A stretch of DNA of 64,000 nt from Flavobacteriaceae bacterium (GCA_013214065.1 JABSPK010000001.1:62001-126000); one strand, 5' to 3'; counted from the stretch's first letter, positions 37,117-46,086 are shown. Notes: generated by a model from the sequence alone, not told the origin. A program made the numbers and translations.

Positions 37117-37137
37117 AAAAGGCCCCTTGCGGGGCCT
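37115..37137 (-). terminator. Terminator of the CBS-domain gene
   Basis: AGGCCCC (37120-37126), TTGC loop and GGGGCCT (37131-37137) form a seven-pair stem. On the minus strand it is followed by TTTTTT, so it serves the CBS gene ending at 37159. The plus-strand side lacks a T run. Confidence 0.78.
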
Positions 37138-37158
37138 CTCACGTATTTCGGTCGGTAG

Positions 37159-37629
37159 TTATTTCCAATTCTGACCGCTCAATTTCAAAGCGGCGACCAC
37201 AATGTCCTTTCGACTGATCTGGCCCACCAGAATGCCGTCTTTCATGACGGGCAAACGGCGACGATTATGTCGATCGAAAACACCGGCGGCATCGAAGATG
37301 CTCATATCATGCGGAATGGTCTCCACATTCTTGGTCATGTAACGTTCCACACTTTTATCCAATATCGGTTGGTTGAAGTAGCGACTCTCAGAAATCTGCT
37401 TCATACAATCGGCTTCCGAAATGATACCGACTAAAAAGCCATTGTCATCCATGACCGGCCCACCGGAAATTTTGTATTTCGCGAAAGCCTCCATGACTTC
37501 CAAAATGGATTGTTGTGGTGAAAAGGTCACCAACTTCTTGGTCATGTAGTCCGAAACCAAAATCGGGGCATCGTATTCCTTTTTCGAATCGGGCTTTGCC
37601 CGGGCCCCTTGAAAACTCTTTATTGCCAT
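37159..37629 (-). CDS. CBS-domain pair protein
   Basis: A 156-residue protein composed of two CBS motifs: SDYMTKKLVTFSPQQSILEVMEAFAKYKISGGPVMD and VERYMTKNVETIPHDMSIFDAAGVFDRHNRRRLPVM. Such pairs bind adenosine nucleotides and sense energy status. The N-terminal 25 residues are basic and unrelated. It is monocistronic, with a TAACTTTA box on the minus strand at 37655-37662 and a terminator downstream. Confidence 0.85.
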   Translation of the reverse strand: MAIKSFQGARAKPDSKKEYDAPILVSDYMTKKLVTFSPQQSILEVMEAFAKYKISGGPVMDDNGFLVGIISEADCMKQISESRYFNQPILDKSVERYMTKNVETIPHDMSIFDAAGVFDRHNRRRLPVMKDGILVGQISRKDIVVAALKLSGQNWK

Positions 37630-37750
37630 GTTGGTTACATTGAAGGTTGATTAATAAAGTTAGTGAATTTTAACGAATCTTTTAAATTTTTGGCCGCTAA
37701 CATGCGAAGCTTGTAATATTTTATACATTTATGAAACAACTGACACACCT

Positions 37751-40030
37751 ATGAGTTTCTCCCGAACCGTCTCCTTTTTCCTAGTAATCCTCGCGGTTAT
37801 TTGGAGCTATACCTCCCTCCGTCCTGGGTACGAACCGGATGGATCCGCAGCTGAAAATGAATTTTCGGTAGACCGGGCCTTGGCCCATGTCAAGAGCATT
37901 TCGGTCGAAACACATGGGGTGGGCTTTGCGGGCCACCAACAGGTTCGCTCGTATATCATCTCCCAATTGAATCAAATGGGTCTCGAAACGACCACCCAAA
38001 CAGGATATACCACCGGTGGTTGGGGTAACCTTAGCAAGGCCATCAACATCTTGGCCCGCATCAAAGGAAGCAGCGATGGAAAAGCCCTGATGCTGTTGAC
38101 CCACTATGACAGCAGTCCCCACTCGTCTTTTGGTGCCAGTGATGCCGGAAGTGGTGTGGCAACTATTCTGGAGGGGGTCCGGGCCTTTTTGGCCGAGAAC
38201 GGCCAACCCCGAAACGATATCATTATCTTGATTTCGGATGCGGAAGAATTGGGCTTGAACGGTGCCGCCCTTTTTGTCAACCAACACCCCTGGGCCAAAG
38301 AAGTGGGTCTTGTTTTGAATTTCGAAGCACGCGGAAGCGGTGGGCCGAGCTATATGCTTATCGAATCGAATCGGGGCAATGGCAAGATGATCCAAGAATT
38401 CGTGGCCGCCAACCCAGAATATCCGGTGGCCAACTCCTTGGCATATAGCATTTACAAAATGTTACCCAACGATACCGACTTGACCGTGTTCAGGGAAGAT
38501 GGCGACATTGAAGGTTACAATTTCGCCTTTATCGACGATCATTTCGATTACCATACGGCCAAGGATACCTATGAGCGCTTGGATCGTGAATCGCTTGCCC
38601 ATCAAGGCAGTTACCTCATGCCCTTACTGGGGTATTTCAGCAAGGCCGACATCAATGACATGAAGAATCTTGATGATTACGTGTACTTCAATATTCCGGT
38701 GTTCAAATTGGTGTTTTATCCTTTTGAATGGATTTGGCCAATGCTCGGGTTGGCCCTATTGCTCTTTGTGGCCTTACTTATTGCCGGATTCCGAAAGAAG
38801 GCCTTGAGTGTCAAAGGGATCTTGACCGGGTTCGTTCCCCTATTGACAGCCTTGGTCATAGCGGGCATTGCCGGATACATCAGTTGGCCTGCGCTGAAAT
38901 GGTGGTACCCCGGATTTCAAGACCTCTTACACGGTTTCCCATATAACGGGCACATGTATATCGTATCCATGTCGTTTTTAGCCCTAACTGCTTGCTTTTG
39001 GGTGTATTCCTTTTTCAAGAAAATCGAGCTGCCCGATCTTTTGGTCGCCCCGATTACCTTATGGTTGATCATCTGCATACTGGTAGCGCTCTATCTAAAA
39101 GGGGCGAGCTTTTTCGTGGTCCCCTTACTAGGGTTATTGGGTGCTTTTTTGGTGACCATCAATCAGAAAAAACCGAATCCGATGCTGCTAGTGGTTTTGG
39201 CTTTGCCTGCTGTTCTCATCTATGCCCCATTTATAAAAATGTTCCCAGTGGGACTTGGATTGGGCATGCTGACCGCGGCAACCGTTTTTGTCGTGTTGCT
39301 CTTCGTTTTCATACTGCCTTTAATCGGGCAGTCAAAGGCGAAACACCGATTTACCGTAGCCAGCCTGGCCGTGTTTTTGTTTTTTAGCGTTAAAGCCCAT
39401 TTGAACACGAAGTTTACCGAAGATCGGCCAAAACCGAGCAGTTTGCTCTACGTATACGATGCGGATGAGCGAACGGCCCAATGGGCCACCTACGACCAAG
39501 ACCCCATTCCGTGGAATGCCCAGTTCTTAGGGGTCGAAAAAGAACCGTCAGGGGATGCCCCGAAAGTATTCAGCAGCAAATACAATACGCGGTTTACCTT
39601 TACGGCAACCGCTCCTGACAAAAAAGTGGCCGCGCCTGATGTTACGGTCATACTTGATACCCTGATCGGAGAAGAACGGAAGCTTTCGGTGTGCATTACC
39701 CCCGAACGACCGGTCAACCGTTTGGAAATTTTCACCAACGATGTGCCCATTAAGAAAGCATGGGTCAATGGCTTGGCCCTTGACGAATATTACCTGGCGA
39801 ATAGAACCGGCAATCGATTGATAACGCATTATGTCAGCGACAACGACTATACCGAACTCGAAGTCGTAATCGACGCGGCTGAACCTCTTGAATTGCGTTT
39901 GTTCGAGGCATCGAACGATTTGTTGAGGAATCCCTTATTTTCGGTCCCTGAACGTCCTGAAAACAGCATCCCCATGCCTTTTGTCTTGAATGATGCGATT
40001 TTGGTGACCAAAAAAATAAAATTTGACTGA
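37751..40030 (+). CDS. M28-family metallopeptidase with membrane domain
   Basis: A 759-residue membrane peptidase. An N-terminal membrane anchor (FFLVILAVIWSYTSL) precedes the M28 catalytic domain: H and D in LLTHYDSSPHSSFGASDAGSG, the glutamates in SDAEELGLNGA, and the distal histidine in DDHFDYHTAKDTYE. Residues about 320-560 hold seven or eight transmembrane segments, and a lumenal-like beta domain ends the protein. This is the architecture of the FXNA/endoplasmic-reticulum-peptidase-like group found in bacteria. It likely cleaves N-terminal residues of exported peptides. Its end overlaps the next gene. Confidence 0.88.
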   Translation: MSFSRTVSFFLVILAVIWSYTSLRPGYEPDGSAAENEFSVDRALAHVKSISVETHGVGFAGHQQVRSYIISQLNQMGLETTTQTGYTTGGWGNLSKAINILARIKGSSDGKALMLLTHYDSSPHSSFGASDAGSGVATILEGVRAFLAENGQPRNDIIILISDAEELGLNGAALFVNQHPWAKEVGLVLNFEARGSGGPSYMLIESNRGNGKMIQEFVAANPEYPVANSLAYSIYKMLPNDTDLTVFREDGDIEGYNFAFIDDHFDYHTAKDTYERLDRESLAHQGSYLMPLLGYFSKADINDMKNLDDYVYFNIPVFKLVFYPFEWIWPMLGLALLLFVALLIAGFRKKALSVKGILTGFVPLLTALVIAGIAGYISWPALKWWYPGFQDLLHGFPYNGHMYIVSMSFLALTACFWVYSFFKKIELPDLLVAPITLWLIICILVALYLKGASFFVVPLLGLLGAFLVTINQKKPNPMLLVVLALPAVLIYAPFIKMFPVGLGLGMLTAATVFVVLLFVFILPLIGQSKAKHRFTVASLAVFLFFSVKAHLNTKFTEDRPKPSSLLYVYDADERTAQWATYDQDPIPWNAQFLGVEKEPSGDAPKVFSSKYNTRFTFTATAPDKKVAAPDVTVILDTLIGEERKLSVCITPERPVNRLEIFTNDVPIKKAWVNGLALDEYYLANRTGNRLITHYVSDNDYTELEVVIDAAEPLELRLFEASNDLLRNPLFSVPERPENSIPMPFVLNDAILVTKKIKFD

Positions 40031-40826
40031 AACCATAGGGATCATCGGATGCGGATGGCTGGGCACCCCCTTAGCGAGACACTTTTTGGCAAAAGGATAT
40101 CAGGTCAAAGGCACGACCACCTCCAAAGATAAACTGCCGGGGTTGGAGGCCCTAGGCATTTCGGCCTATCTTGTAGTACTGGATTCGGATGGTGCCAGCG
40201 GGGATCTCGATCGGTTCTTGGGAGCGATCGACTATCTGGTGATCAATGTTCCGCCCCGGATGCGAAAAAAGGATGCGGAACCCTTCCTCCCCAAAATCGA
40301 GTTCTTATTGAAAGCCTTGGAGGGTACCGACATTGGGCGCATCGTTTTCATCAGCAGCACTTCGGTATATGGAATGGCCACTGGCAACATCACTGAAAAA
40401 ACACCGCCAGAACCCAAAACGGTATCGGCGCAACAACTCTTGGCGTCAGAAGGCGTAATGCGTTCACATTCCAATTTGACCACTATTATTCGATTCGGTG
40501 GGTTGATCGGTCCGAACCGACACCCCATCACCATGCTTTCCGGTAGAACATTGGACAACGGAAACGATTTGGTCAACCTCATCCATCTCGATGATTGTAT
40601 CATGATGATAGCGTCGGTTATCGAGAACTCACTTTGGGGCGAATTGTTCAATGGGGTATACCCCTATCATCCCACTAAACAAGACTACTACACCCAAATG
40701 GCCCAAAAAAGGCAGCTCGCTCCACCCCGATACACCATACCTGAGGGACCGCAAGCCGTAAAAAAGATCATTTCTGAGCGATTTTCTGTTCAAGTCGGTC
40801 CGTTGGAGACATCCATTGTCGATTAA
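40023..40826 (+). CDS. NAD(P)-dependent epimerase/dehydratase-like protein (YeeZ type)
   Basis: A 267-residue Rossmann-fold protein. GIIGCGWLGTPLARHFLAKGYQVKG is the cofactor-binding front; FISSTSVYG and a C-terminal LIHLDDCIMMI follow, while the classic YxxxK is replaced. The only usable start is TTG 40023, which overlaps the M28 stop by 8 bases, so it is probably translated by coupling. Related proteins in E. coli (YeeZ) have no assigned reaction; nucleoside-sugar metabolism is a guess. Confidence 0.8.
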   Translation: MTETIGIIGCGWLGTPLARHFLAKGYQVKGTTTSKDKLPGLEALGISAYLVVLDSDGASGDLDRFLGAIDYLVINVPPRMRKKDAEPFLPKIEFLLKALEGTDIGRIVFISSTSVYGMATGNITEKTPPEPKTVSAQQLLASEGVMRSHSNLTTIIRFGGLIGPNRHPITMLSGRTLDNGNDLVNLIHLDDCIMMIASVIENSLWGELFNGVYPYHPTKQDYYTQMAQKRQLAPPRYTIPEGPQAVKKIISERFSVQVGPLETSIVD

Positions 40827-40916
40827 CTGACCACTGAAAAGGATCGCTTGACAACAATTAAGATTTATTTATGTTAATTAAAGTATTGATTTAAAGTGCT
40901 TTAACGACATATCCCA

Positions 40917-40924
40917 TAACTTTA
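40917..40924 (+). promoter_or_regulatory. Putative -7 box of the 124-residue unknown gene
   Basis: TAACTTTA lies 22 bases before the ATG at 40947, inside a very A/T-rich 120-base spacer. Confidence 0.4.
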
Positions 40925-40946
40925 ATAAAGCAAATACAAAATCGTT

Positions 40947-41321
40947 ATGGAAAATTCAGTTTTAGGGACGAAAATTTTAATGGAAATGGAAAAACTGATC
41001 GGTCAGACCGTGATCAAAGGTAAAATGACCAAAAAAGTGCAGCACTTTCATGAGGCCATTATACAAAAACATTACAATGCCACCGATGTGGTCATCGACT
41101 ATCACCGCCATCGCGTGAAGATGCATGTCGTGGTCGACGAGCAGCCTTATGACCCTACAAAGATCAATCTGAACCTGTCACTTCTGCCGACCAACCTTTT
41201 TTTCAAAAACCTCCAACTCTTTTTGAAGTCTTGTTTGGAACGCGATGCCAAAAGTCTGGCATTCTATTCGGGCTTGATCAAGAATTTGACCAATAGGGAG
41301 ACGATCGCGCTTCAATACTAA
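40947..41321 (+). CDS. Conserved-looking protein of unknown function
   Basis: A 124-residue soluble protein, MENSVLGTKILMEMEKLIGQ at the start. It alternates helix and strand with several basic patches (DYHRHRVKMHVVV), has no signal or membrane segment, and belongs to no family I recognise. It stands alone between the epimerase-like gene and the TPR protein, with its own promoter-like box and a strong terminator after it. Confidence 0.65.
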   Translation: MENSVLGTKILMEMEKLIGQTVIKGKMTKKVQHFHEAIIQKHYNATDVVIDYHRHRVKMHVVVDEQPYDPTKINLNLSLLPTNLFFKNLQLFLKSCLERDAKSLAFYSGLIKNLTNRETIALQY

Positions 41322-41353
41322 AGCCGACAGCTCAAAAAACCCATAAAATAGCT

Positions 41354-41390
41354 AGCCCTATGCGCCAAATGGTGCATAGGGCTTTCTTTA
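41354..41390 (+). terminator. Rho-independent terminator
   Basis: AGCCCTATGCGCC (41354-41366) and GGTGCATAGGGCT (41371-41383) pair over 13 bases with one G-T, leaving an AAAT loop, and TTCTTTA follows. It closes the transcription unit of the 124-residue gene. Confidence 0.82.
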
Positions 41391-41414
41391 ACAGCTTACT
41401 ACGTAATATTTTTT

Positions 41415-41422
41415 TAGTTTTG
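41415..41422 (+). promoter_or_regulatory. Putative -7 box of the TPR protein gene
   Basis: TAGTTTTG matches TAnnTTTG, 22 bases before ATG 41444 and right after the preceding terminator. Confidence 0.5.
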
Positions 41423-41443
41423 CCGCACTGAAACCAAAAGGAA

Positions 41444-42142
41444 ATGAAAAAAATAGTATTGCTTCTAGCATGTATGGGCACTTTAGGTCTAACCGCCCAG
41501 AACAACGCGGCTCTCATAGACCACTATGAAGCCTATTACAAAGAAATGCGCCTTCAAGGCGATATCAATGGGGTCATCGGTGCCTTGACGCACTTGAACA
41601 TTCTATCTCCCTCCCAACAACGTCGGGATACTTTGGCGTTCGTTTACATGAACAACAACCAGCACTTACAGGCGCTAAACACCATCGGCATCGAAAAGAA
41701 CGACAATGATTCGGATCTTGCCGTTCGTGTCAAGGCGGTTTCGCTGAAGGCTTTGAACCAACCCAAGCGGGCGGTCGAACATTTCGAAACCCTTTTCACC
41801 CGTACTCCAAATGCCTACATCGCCTATGAATTGGCCGATCTCAAGATCCAAGTGGGTGACAATGCCGGGGCGGCGTCGAATATCGAATACGGGATAACCA
41901 ACGCCAAAGAAGATCAGAAATATGCCTTTTTCGAAAGACAACAGCCTTACGAGGTACCGCTGAAAGCGGCCTTTTACCATATCAAAGGCTTGATGGAGTA
42001 TAACGTTGATAAAAACAATATCGATGCGGCCATAGCCCTAATGGACGAAGCGCTGAAGCTTGATCCGAATTTCAATTTGGCAAGTTTGAGCAAGCAGGCA
42101 CTCGAATCGAGAAAAGCGAATCCGGAAGGGACACAGAACTAG
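41444..42142 (+). CDS. Secreted TPR-like protein
   Basis: A 232-residue protein with a signal peptide (MKKIVLLLACMGTLGLTAQN). The rest is helical with TPR-type pairs (ALNTIGIEKNDNDSDLAVRVKAVSLKALNQPKRAVEHFE and following), about five units. It would act as a scaffold in the periplasm or on the outer membrane. No partner is evident from context. Its end overlaps the convergent SnoaL-like gene by 4 bases. Confidence 0.72.
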   Translation: MKKIVLLLACMGTLGLTAQNNAALIDHYEAYYKEMRLQGDINGVIGALTHLNILSPSQQRRDTLAFVYMNNNQHLQALNTIGIEKNDNDSDLAVRVKAVSLKALNQPKRAVEHFETLFTRTPNAYIAYELADLKIQVGDNAGAASNIEYGITNAKEDQKYAFFERQQPYEVPLKAAFYHIKGLMEYNVDKNNIDAAIALMDEALKLDPNFNLASLSKQALESRKANPEGTQN

Positions 42143-42654
42143 TATCCGGTTTTCCGGTATTTTTCTTTAAGCGCTACAAGCAGAAGGCTATCCTTCTGCT
42201 TTTTTATTTCAACCAATTCACCGACATTGTCGTTGGGTACGGCAATGGAAAGCACGTAATGGGCGATTTTCCATCCCGAAGCGGTTTTTTTCAGAACCCC
42301 CGAACCACGGCACAATTTCATTTGGGTATCAAGCAATTCATCAAACCAGGCGTAACCGGCCCCTTCCCCTACATAAATATTGCGTTCAACGGCCGTAAAA
42401 CTCCAAGCCCTACCCCGATCGAAATACGGTTTTGAAAAATCCTTAAATTCTTGGAGCTGCCAATTTTCGGTAGCATCGGTACCCAAAAAGACCCCGTCGG
42501 TCGTCATCAATGAGAAATACGCTTCAAAATCAGCATTGGAAGCGGCCTGATGCCAAGCATCCAAAACGGAAGCAATGGCCTTTTTTTCAGGGTCTTGGGC
42601 GAACGCTCCAGTGCAGGATAGTAGCGCTGTTAGAAAGAAGATCTTAGTTTTCAT
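42139..42654 (-). CDS. Secreted SnoaL/DUF4440-like (NTF2 fold) protein
   Basis: With ATG 42654 the product has 171 residues and a signal peptide (MKTKIFFLTALLSCTGAFAQD). The body, VLDAWHQAASNADFEAYFSLMTTDGVFLGTDATENWQ, is the standard NTF2/SnoaL-like cone with a hydrophobic cavity. The longer frame to 42717 has no signal peptide at its front. Function of exported members is unknown. The upstream lipoprotein gene overlaps its first 11 bases, so the two are coupled. Confidence 0.78.
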   Translation of the reverse strand: MKTKIFFLTALLSCTGAFAQDPEKKAIASVLDAWHQAASNADFEAYFSLMTTDGVFLGTDATENWQLQEFKDFSKPYFDRGRAWSFTAVERNIYVGEGAGYAWFDELLDTQMKLCRGSGVLKKTASGWKIAHYVLSIAVPNDNVGELVEIKKQKDSLLLVALKEKYRKTGY

Positions 42655-43141
42655 CGAGGTACTGGTTGATATCCAAGCTATTATTGACCTGAACGTTGAA
42701 TTGCGAACGTAATGCATTGTAGGCCGTAACTAAGGCCTTCATGGGGTCTTCGATTTCGACACGATCGTTGAGCCCACCCTTGAGACGGAGCATTTGGGTC
42801 AATAAGACCCGTTGTCTACTTCGAATTTGTGCCTTATCGAACTCAGGAGGATAGGTTCCTTGGGCCCAAGTCTTTTGCTTCTCCAAAAGATCGTCAACAG
42901 CCAATTGCAGCTCTTCGCGGTTCGAAGCGCGCATCATGATCCCATAGCTATTCTCGAATTCTTTGTAATCCGACCAAGCATCCAACAGCTGCGTCGCCCT
43001 TTCGTTGGTCGCCACCAAGTTCGGCAGGGCCTGCAACGAAAAGAAAGACGTATTATCGTCCTGTGTGTCCTTTGTGTCGGCTCCTTCACCACAAGAAAGG
43101 ACCAAGAAACAAACCAAGGTCAACATCAAGATTTTTTGCAT
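42644..43141 (-). CDS. Lipoprotein of unknown function
   Basis: Starting at ATG 43141, 165 residues; a start five codons earlier is possible. The lipobox LVLSC (MQKILMLTLVCFLVLSCGEG) marks a lipoprotein. The mature part is helical with NLVATNERATQLLDAWSDYKEFENSY and a basic, charged middle. No family is recognised. It lies upstream of and overlaps the SnoaL-like gene, forming a two-gene minus-strand unit. Confidence 0.65.
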   Translation of the reverse strand: MQKILMLTLVCFLVLSCGEGADTKDTQDDNTSFFSLQALPNLVATNERATQLLDAWSDYKEFENSYGIMMRASNREELQLAVDDLLEKQKTWAQGTYPPEFDKAQIRSRQRVLLTQMLRLKGGLNDRVEIEDPMKALVTAYNALRSQFNVQVNNSLDINQYLDEN

Positions 43142-43170
43142 GAAACGAAAGTACAAATTTTAAGATAAGC

Positions 43171-43178
43171 TATCTTTA
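43171..43178 (+). promoter_or_regulatory. Putative -7 box of the threonine dehydrogenase-like gene
   Basis: TATCTTTA, the TAnnTTTA form common in this window, ends 27 bases before ATG 43206. Confidence 0.4.
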
Positions 43179-43205
43179 GTGCCGCATACGTTAAACCCGT
43201 ATTCC

Positions 43206-44156
43206 ATGCAAAAATCCATATTGATCTTGGGTGCCTGCGGGCAGATCGGCACAGAGCTCACCCTGGCCTTACGACAGAAATTCGGCGAAGACAATGTAGT
43301 TGCCAGTGACATACGTGAAGGGGGCAGTGAGCTCATGCGAACCGGGCCCTTTGAATTGTTGGATGCCACCAATTACGAGGCCATCGAAGACGTGGTCATG
43401 CATTATGAAATAGAGGAAGTGTATTTAATGGCGGCCATGTTGAGTGCTACGGGTGAGAAGTTCCCGATGCGGGCGTGGAACCTCAATATGAACTCCTTGT
43501 TCAATGTATTGAATTTGGGAAAGGAACAAAAAATCGATAAGATATTTTGGCCTTCGAGTATCGCTGTTTTCGGTACCAATACCCCAAAGGAACTGACCCC
43601 CCAAGATACGTTGATGCAGCCCAGCACGGTGTATGGGATCAGCAAACAGGCCGGCGAACGCTGGTGTGAATATTACTTCAATAAGTACCAGGTCGACGTG
43701 CGCAGTGTGCGTTATCCGGGCTTGATCAGTTGGAAGACCCTGCCTGGTGGAGGAACCACCGATTATGCCGTGGAAATTTTTCACAAAGCGCTTGCGGATG
43801 GAAGCTATTCGTGTTTTCTAGATCAAGACACTTCGTTACCCATGATGTATATGGACGATGCCATACGCGCGACCATCGGATTGATGGATGCCGACCCGAG
43901 CACCCTAAAAGTGCGATCGTCTTATAACTTGTCGGCGATGAGCTTTTCACCCAAAGAAATCGCTGAAAGCATCAAAATCCATCTACCGCATTTCGAAATG
44001 GGATATGCGCCTGATTTCAGACAGCAAATAGCCGATTCATGGCCGAGTAGTATCGATGATAGTGCAGCGCGGAAAGATTGGGGTTGGAAACCCGAATACG
44101 ACCTCGAGGCGACCACCTCGGTCATGCTCCAAAACCTAAAGGCCGCGTCGCAATAA
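43206..44156 (+). CDS. L-threonine 3-dehydrogenase, SDR/epimerase type
   Basis: Starting at ATG 43206 the protein has 316 residues; the front is ILGACGQIGTELTLALRQKFG (Rossmann fold). WPSSIAVFG, YGISKQAGERWCEYY (YxxxK) and RYPGLISWKTLPGGGTTDYAVEIFHKAL match the short-chain-type threonine dehydrogenases described in flavobacteria and trypanosomes, which oxidise threonine to 2-amino-3-ketobutyrate. A partner KBL is not in the window. The alternative, a nucleotide-sugar epimerase, fits less well because of the GGGTTDYA segment. Confidence 0.78.
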   Translation: MQKSILILGACGQIGTELTLALRQKFGEDNVVASDIREGGSELMRTGPFELLDATNYEAIEDVVMHYEIEEVYLMAAMLSATGEKFPMRAWNLNMNSLFNVLNLGKEQKIDKIFWPSSIAVFGTNTPKELTPQDTLMQPSTVYGISKQAGERWCEYYFNKYQVDVRSVRYPGLISWKTLPGGGTTDYAVEIFHKALADGSYSCFLDQDTSLPMMYMDDAIRATIGLMDADPSTLKVRSSYNLSAMSFSPKEIAESIKIHLPHFEMGYAPDFRQQIADSWPSSIDDSAARKDWGWKPEYDLEATTSVMLQNLKAASQ

Positions 44157-44176
44157 TCGCATTTTCATGATTTCGA

Positions 44177-44605
44177 TTATGGGTTGTGGATGTCGGACTT
44201 ACCCCCTGTCTTTTTGACTAAACGAATCGATTCGATGGTAATTCGCTTGTCTATGGGCTTCAACATGTCGTACATGTTCAAGGCCACCACACTGGCACCA
44301 TGCATGGCTTCCACTTCGACCCCGGTCTTGTAAAAGGTCTTCACCGTAACGGTAACCGTTATTGCCAAATCGGAAATCGCATAGTCGATCTTTGCGAATT
44401 CTATGGGTAGTGGATGGCAATCGGGAAGGAGTTCAGGGGTTTTCTTTATGCCTAAAAACCCTGCGGCACGGCTCATCGAGAACACATCGCCTTTGGGCAC
44501 CTCACCGGCTTCAATCGCGGTTATGGTATCGATGCTGCCGACCCTGACGATAGCTTCCGCTATGGCCATTCTATGGGTATTCTGTTTTGCTGTAATATCG
44601 ACCAT
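44177..44605 (-). CDS. moaC: Cyclic pyranopterin monophosphate synthase
   Basis: A 142-residue MoaC that converts the MoaA product to cyclic pyranopterin, the first stable intermediate of molybdenum cofactor. PKGDVFSMSRAAGFLGIKKTPELLPDCHPLPI and VEAMHGASVVALNMYDMLKPIDK are diagnostic. It is slightly shorter than the usual 155-160 residues at its N-terminus (MVDITAKQNTHRMA). It follows moaE by 3 bases, so the two form one unit. Confidence 0.9.
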   Translation of the reverse strand: MVDITAKQNTHRMAIAEAIVRVGSIDTITAIEAGEVPKGDVFSMSRAAGFLGIKKTPELLPDCHPLPIEFAKIDYAISDLAITVTVTVKTFYKTGVEVEAMHGASVVALNMYDMLKPIDKRITIESIRLVKKTGGKSDIHNP

Positions 44606-44608
44606 GGA

Positions 44609-45049
44609 CTATGAATTGACTTTCCATTGGTAAGAATTGTCGGCGAAATGCTCCTTACCAAATACCGGGACTTCCCTTTTTATCGCCTCGACCACGAAAT
44701 GCAGGCCGTCGAAAACCGCCTTTCGATGCGCTGAAGAAACCATCACGAAAAGACAGACTTCCCCAACGGCGACCGAACCCAAGCTGTGACGGATGCATAG
44801 CCCGCTCAGATCATATTTCGCACGAGCCGACTCCATAATCTCGTGGAATTTTTGATTTGCCATCTGTTCGTAAGCTGTATATTCAATGGCCGAAACGGTC
44901 TTGTTTTCGATAACATCGGCGCGAACCTGACCCAAAAAAATATCATGGGCACCCGTACCACTGGCAGCCTGTTGCCCGGCTATCGTATCGGCGATGAATT
45001 GCGGTGGGATGGCACCTTGGATAAAAAGGTCGGTGATTTCAGGATTCAT
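44609..45049 (-). CDS. moaE: Molybdopterin synthase large subunit
   Basis: Starting at ATG 45049 the protein has 146 residues; a longer frame to 45178 overlaps the tRNA gene and was rejected. SALxYTAYxxMANQK-type front (VSAIEYTAYEQMANQKFHEI), then RHSLGSVAVGEVCLFVMVSSAHRKAVF and KREVPVFGKEHF, which carries the active-site lysine. With MoaD it inserts sulfur into cyclic pyranopterin. The upstream 78 bases are shared with the divergent tRNA-Arg promoter. Confidence 0.9.
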   Translation of the reverse strand: MNPEITDLFIQGAIPPQFIADTIAGQQAASGTGAHDIFLGQVRADVIENKTVSAIEYTAYEQMANQKFHEIMESARAKYDLSGLCIRHSLGSVAVGEVCLFVMVSSAHRKAVFDGLHFVVEAIKREVPVFGKEHFADNSYQWKVNS

Positions 45050-45106
45050 TCCCCTAAAGTACAGAAGAAATAGGAATCGGTAGTTTTCGAAAGTGCTAAA
45101 AAACAC

Positions 45107-45114
45107 TATTTTTG
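45107..45114 (+). promoter_or_regulatory. Putative -7 box of tRNA-Arg
   Basis: TATTTTTG matches TAnnTTTG, 14 bases before the 5' end of the tRNA, in the divergent gap to moaE. Confidence 0.5.
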
Positions 45115-45127
45115 CCCTCCACATTGG

Positions 45128-45199
45128 GGCCCCGTAGTTCAATGGATAGAATAGAAGTTTCCTAAACTTTAGATGCAAGTTCGATTCTTGCCGGGGCTA
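45128..45199 (+). tRNA. tRNA-Arg (anticodon CCT)
   Basis: A complete cloverleaf: acceptor GGCCCCG/CGGGGCT (one G-T at the end), D arm GTTC/GAAT, anticodon stem GAAGT/ACTTT with loop TTCCTAA, and T arm GCAAG-TTCGATT-CTTGC. The anticodon CCT (45161-45163) reads AGG arginine codons. The discriminator is A, and CCA is not encoded. A T-rich run follows directly at 45201. Confidence 0.92.
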
Positions 45200-45354
45200 C
45201 TTTTTCCTTTTCGACCTAGCGACCAAGCTAAACGACCCTATTCCTTTTCTTTTTTTCAACGGTATAATCCCCTTATATACGAGGATCATTGCCTGAAGAC
45301 CATCCTATCCATTACATTTGAACAATCAAGAAACGGTGAACAAAAAATGAGCTT

Positions 45355-45726
45355 ATGAAAATTAGGATCAAAGGCAACTCCGTACGGTTTCGATTGACCA
45401 AGAGCGAGGTAGAAGCTTTCAGTAATAACGGGGAATGCTTTGAAGAAACCCGATTTAAATCGAAAACCTTGACCTATCGATTGGTCGCAAAGGCAGGGAT
45501 AAAAGAACTCGAAGCGGATTTTGTCGAAAACGGTATCACCCTATATCTTCCGAAATCGGAACAAGCGTCATGGGCCGGTAGTGATCGGGTAGGGTTCAGC
45601 AATTCGGTCGATTGGAACGACCCCAACGCCCTGTCCCTTTTGGTCGAAAAAGACTTTACATGTTTAGACAATACCATCGAAGACCAGTCTGACAATTACC
45701 CCAACCCCTTGGCATCCAAAGAATAG
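45355..45726 (+). CDS. DUF7009-like protein of unknown function
   Basis: A 123-residue protein starting MKIRIKGNSVRFRLTKSEVEAFSNNGECFEE. The small beta-rich front and the motif SEQASWAGSDRVGFSNSV resemble the DUF7009 family of Bacteroidota, members of which I associate with molybdenum-cofactor loci; here it lies 300 bases from moaE. The front is reminiscent of a MoaD-like ubiquitin fold but no C-terminal GG is present. Role unknown. Confidence 0.65.
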   Translation: MKIRIKGNSVRFRLTKSEVEAFSNNGECFEETRFKSKTLTYRLVAKAGIKELEADFVENGITLYLPKSEQASWAGSDRVGFSNSVDWNDPNALSLLVEKDFTCLDNTIEDQSDNYPNPLASKE

Positions 45727-45774
45727 CTGAAGTCGGGGTATCGGAAGTTACCTTCTGATGGTAGGGATTTTCGA

Positions 45775-46029
45775 TCAACCGAACAGACTTTTGAAAATCG
45801 CCCCTAAGAGCTCCCGTCTTCCTAGAAAAATCAAGACGCCGACGAGAAAGATCAAGACTTTTGCGACGATATGCTCCACGGCGATACCGATATAGGCTCC
45901 AATGATCATGCCGATGATCGCCCCGATAAAATTTCCTCCCAAATCGATTCCAAGAACAAGACCGATCAGGCCTCCAATGGTTCCGAACCATCCGCCAAGC
46001 GGATGCTCATTTTTTACTTTGTGTGTCAT
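45775..46029 (-). CDS. Glycine-zipper membrane protein
   Basis: An 84-residue protein with two hydrophobic spans; the first (GGWFGTIGGLIGLVLGIDLGG) has regular GxxxG spacing. A second span (VAKVLIFLVGVLIFLG) and a short basic end follow. Small glycine-zipper proteins insert in membranes and sometimes bind one another. It is the last minus-strand gene before the acidic cluster operons; its link to them is only by position. Confidence 0.6.
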   Translation of the reverse strand: MTHKVKNEHPLGGWFGTIGGLIGLVLGIDLGGNFIGAIIGMIIGAYIGIAVEHIVAKVLIFLVGVLIFLGRRELLGAIFKSLFG

Positions 46030-46086
46030 GATAGTACAGCTTTATAGTTATGTATTGTTGTAATTGAATCTTGTTTTTTATGGGGC

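Noticed and set aside
44150-44182. Hairpin ATAATCG/CGATTAT between the convergent dehydrogenase and moaC genes as a terminator
   Set aside because: No T run on either side and it runs into moaC coding sequence; not convincing.
45050-45178. Longer moaE reading frame
   Set aside because: The extension covers the tRNA-Arg gene and its promoter; ATG 45049 gives the normal MoaE N-terminus.
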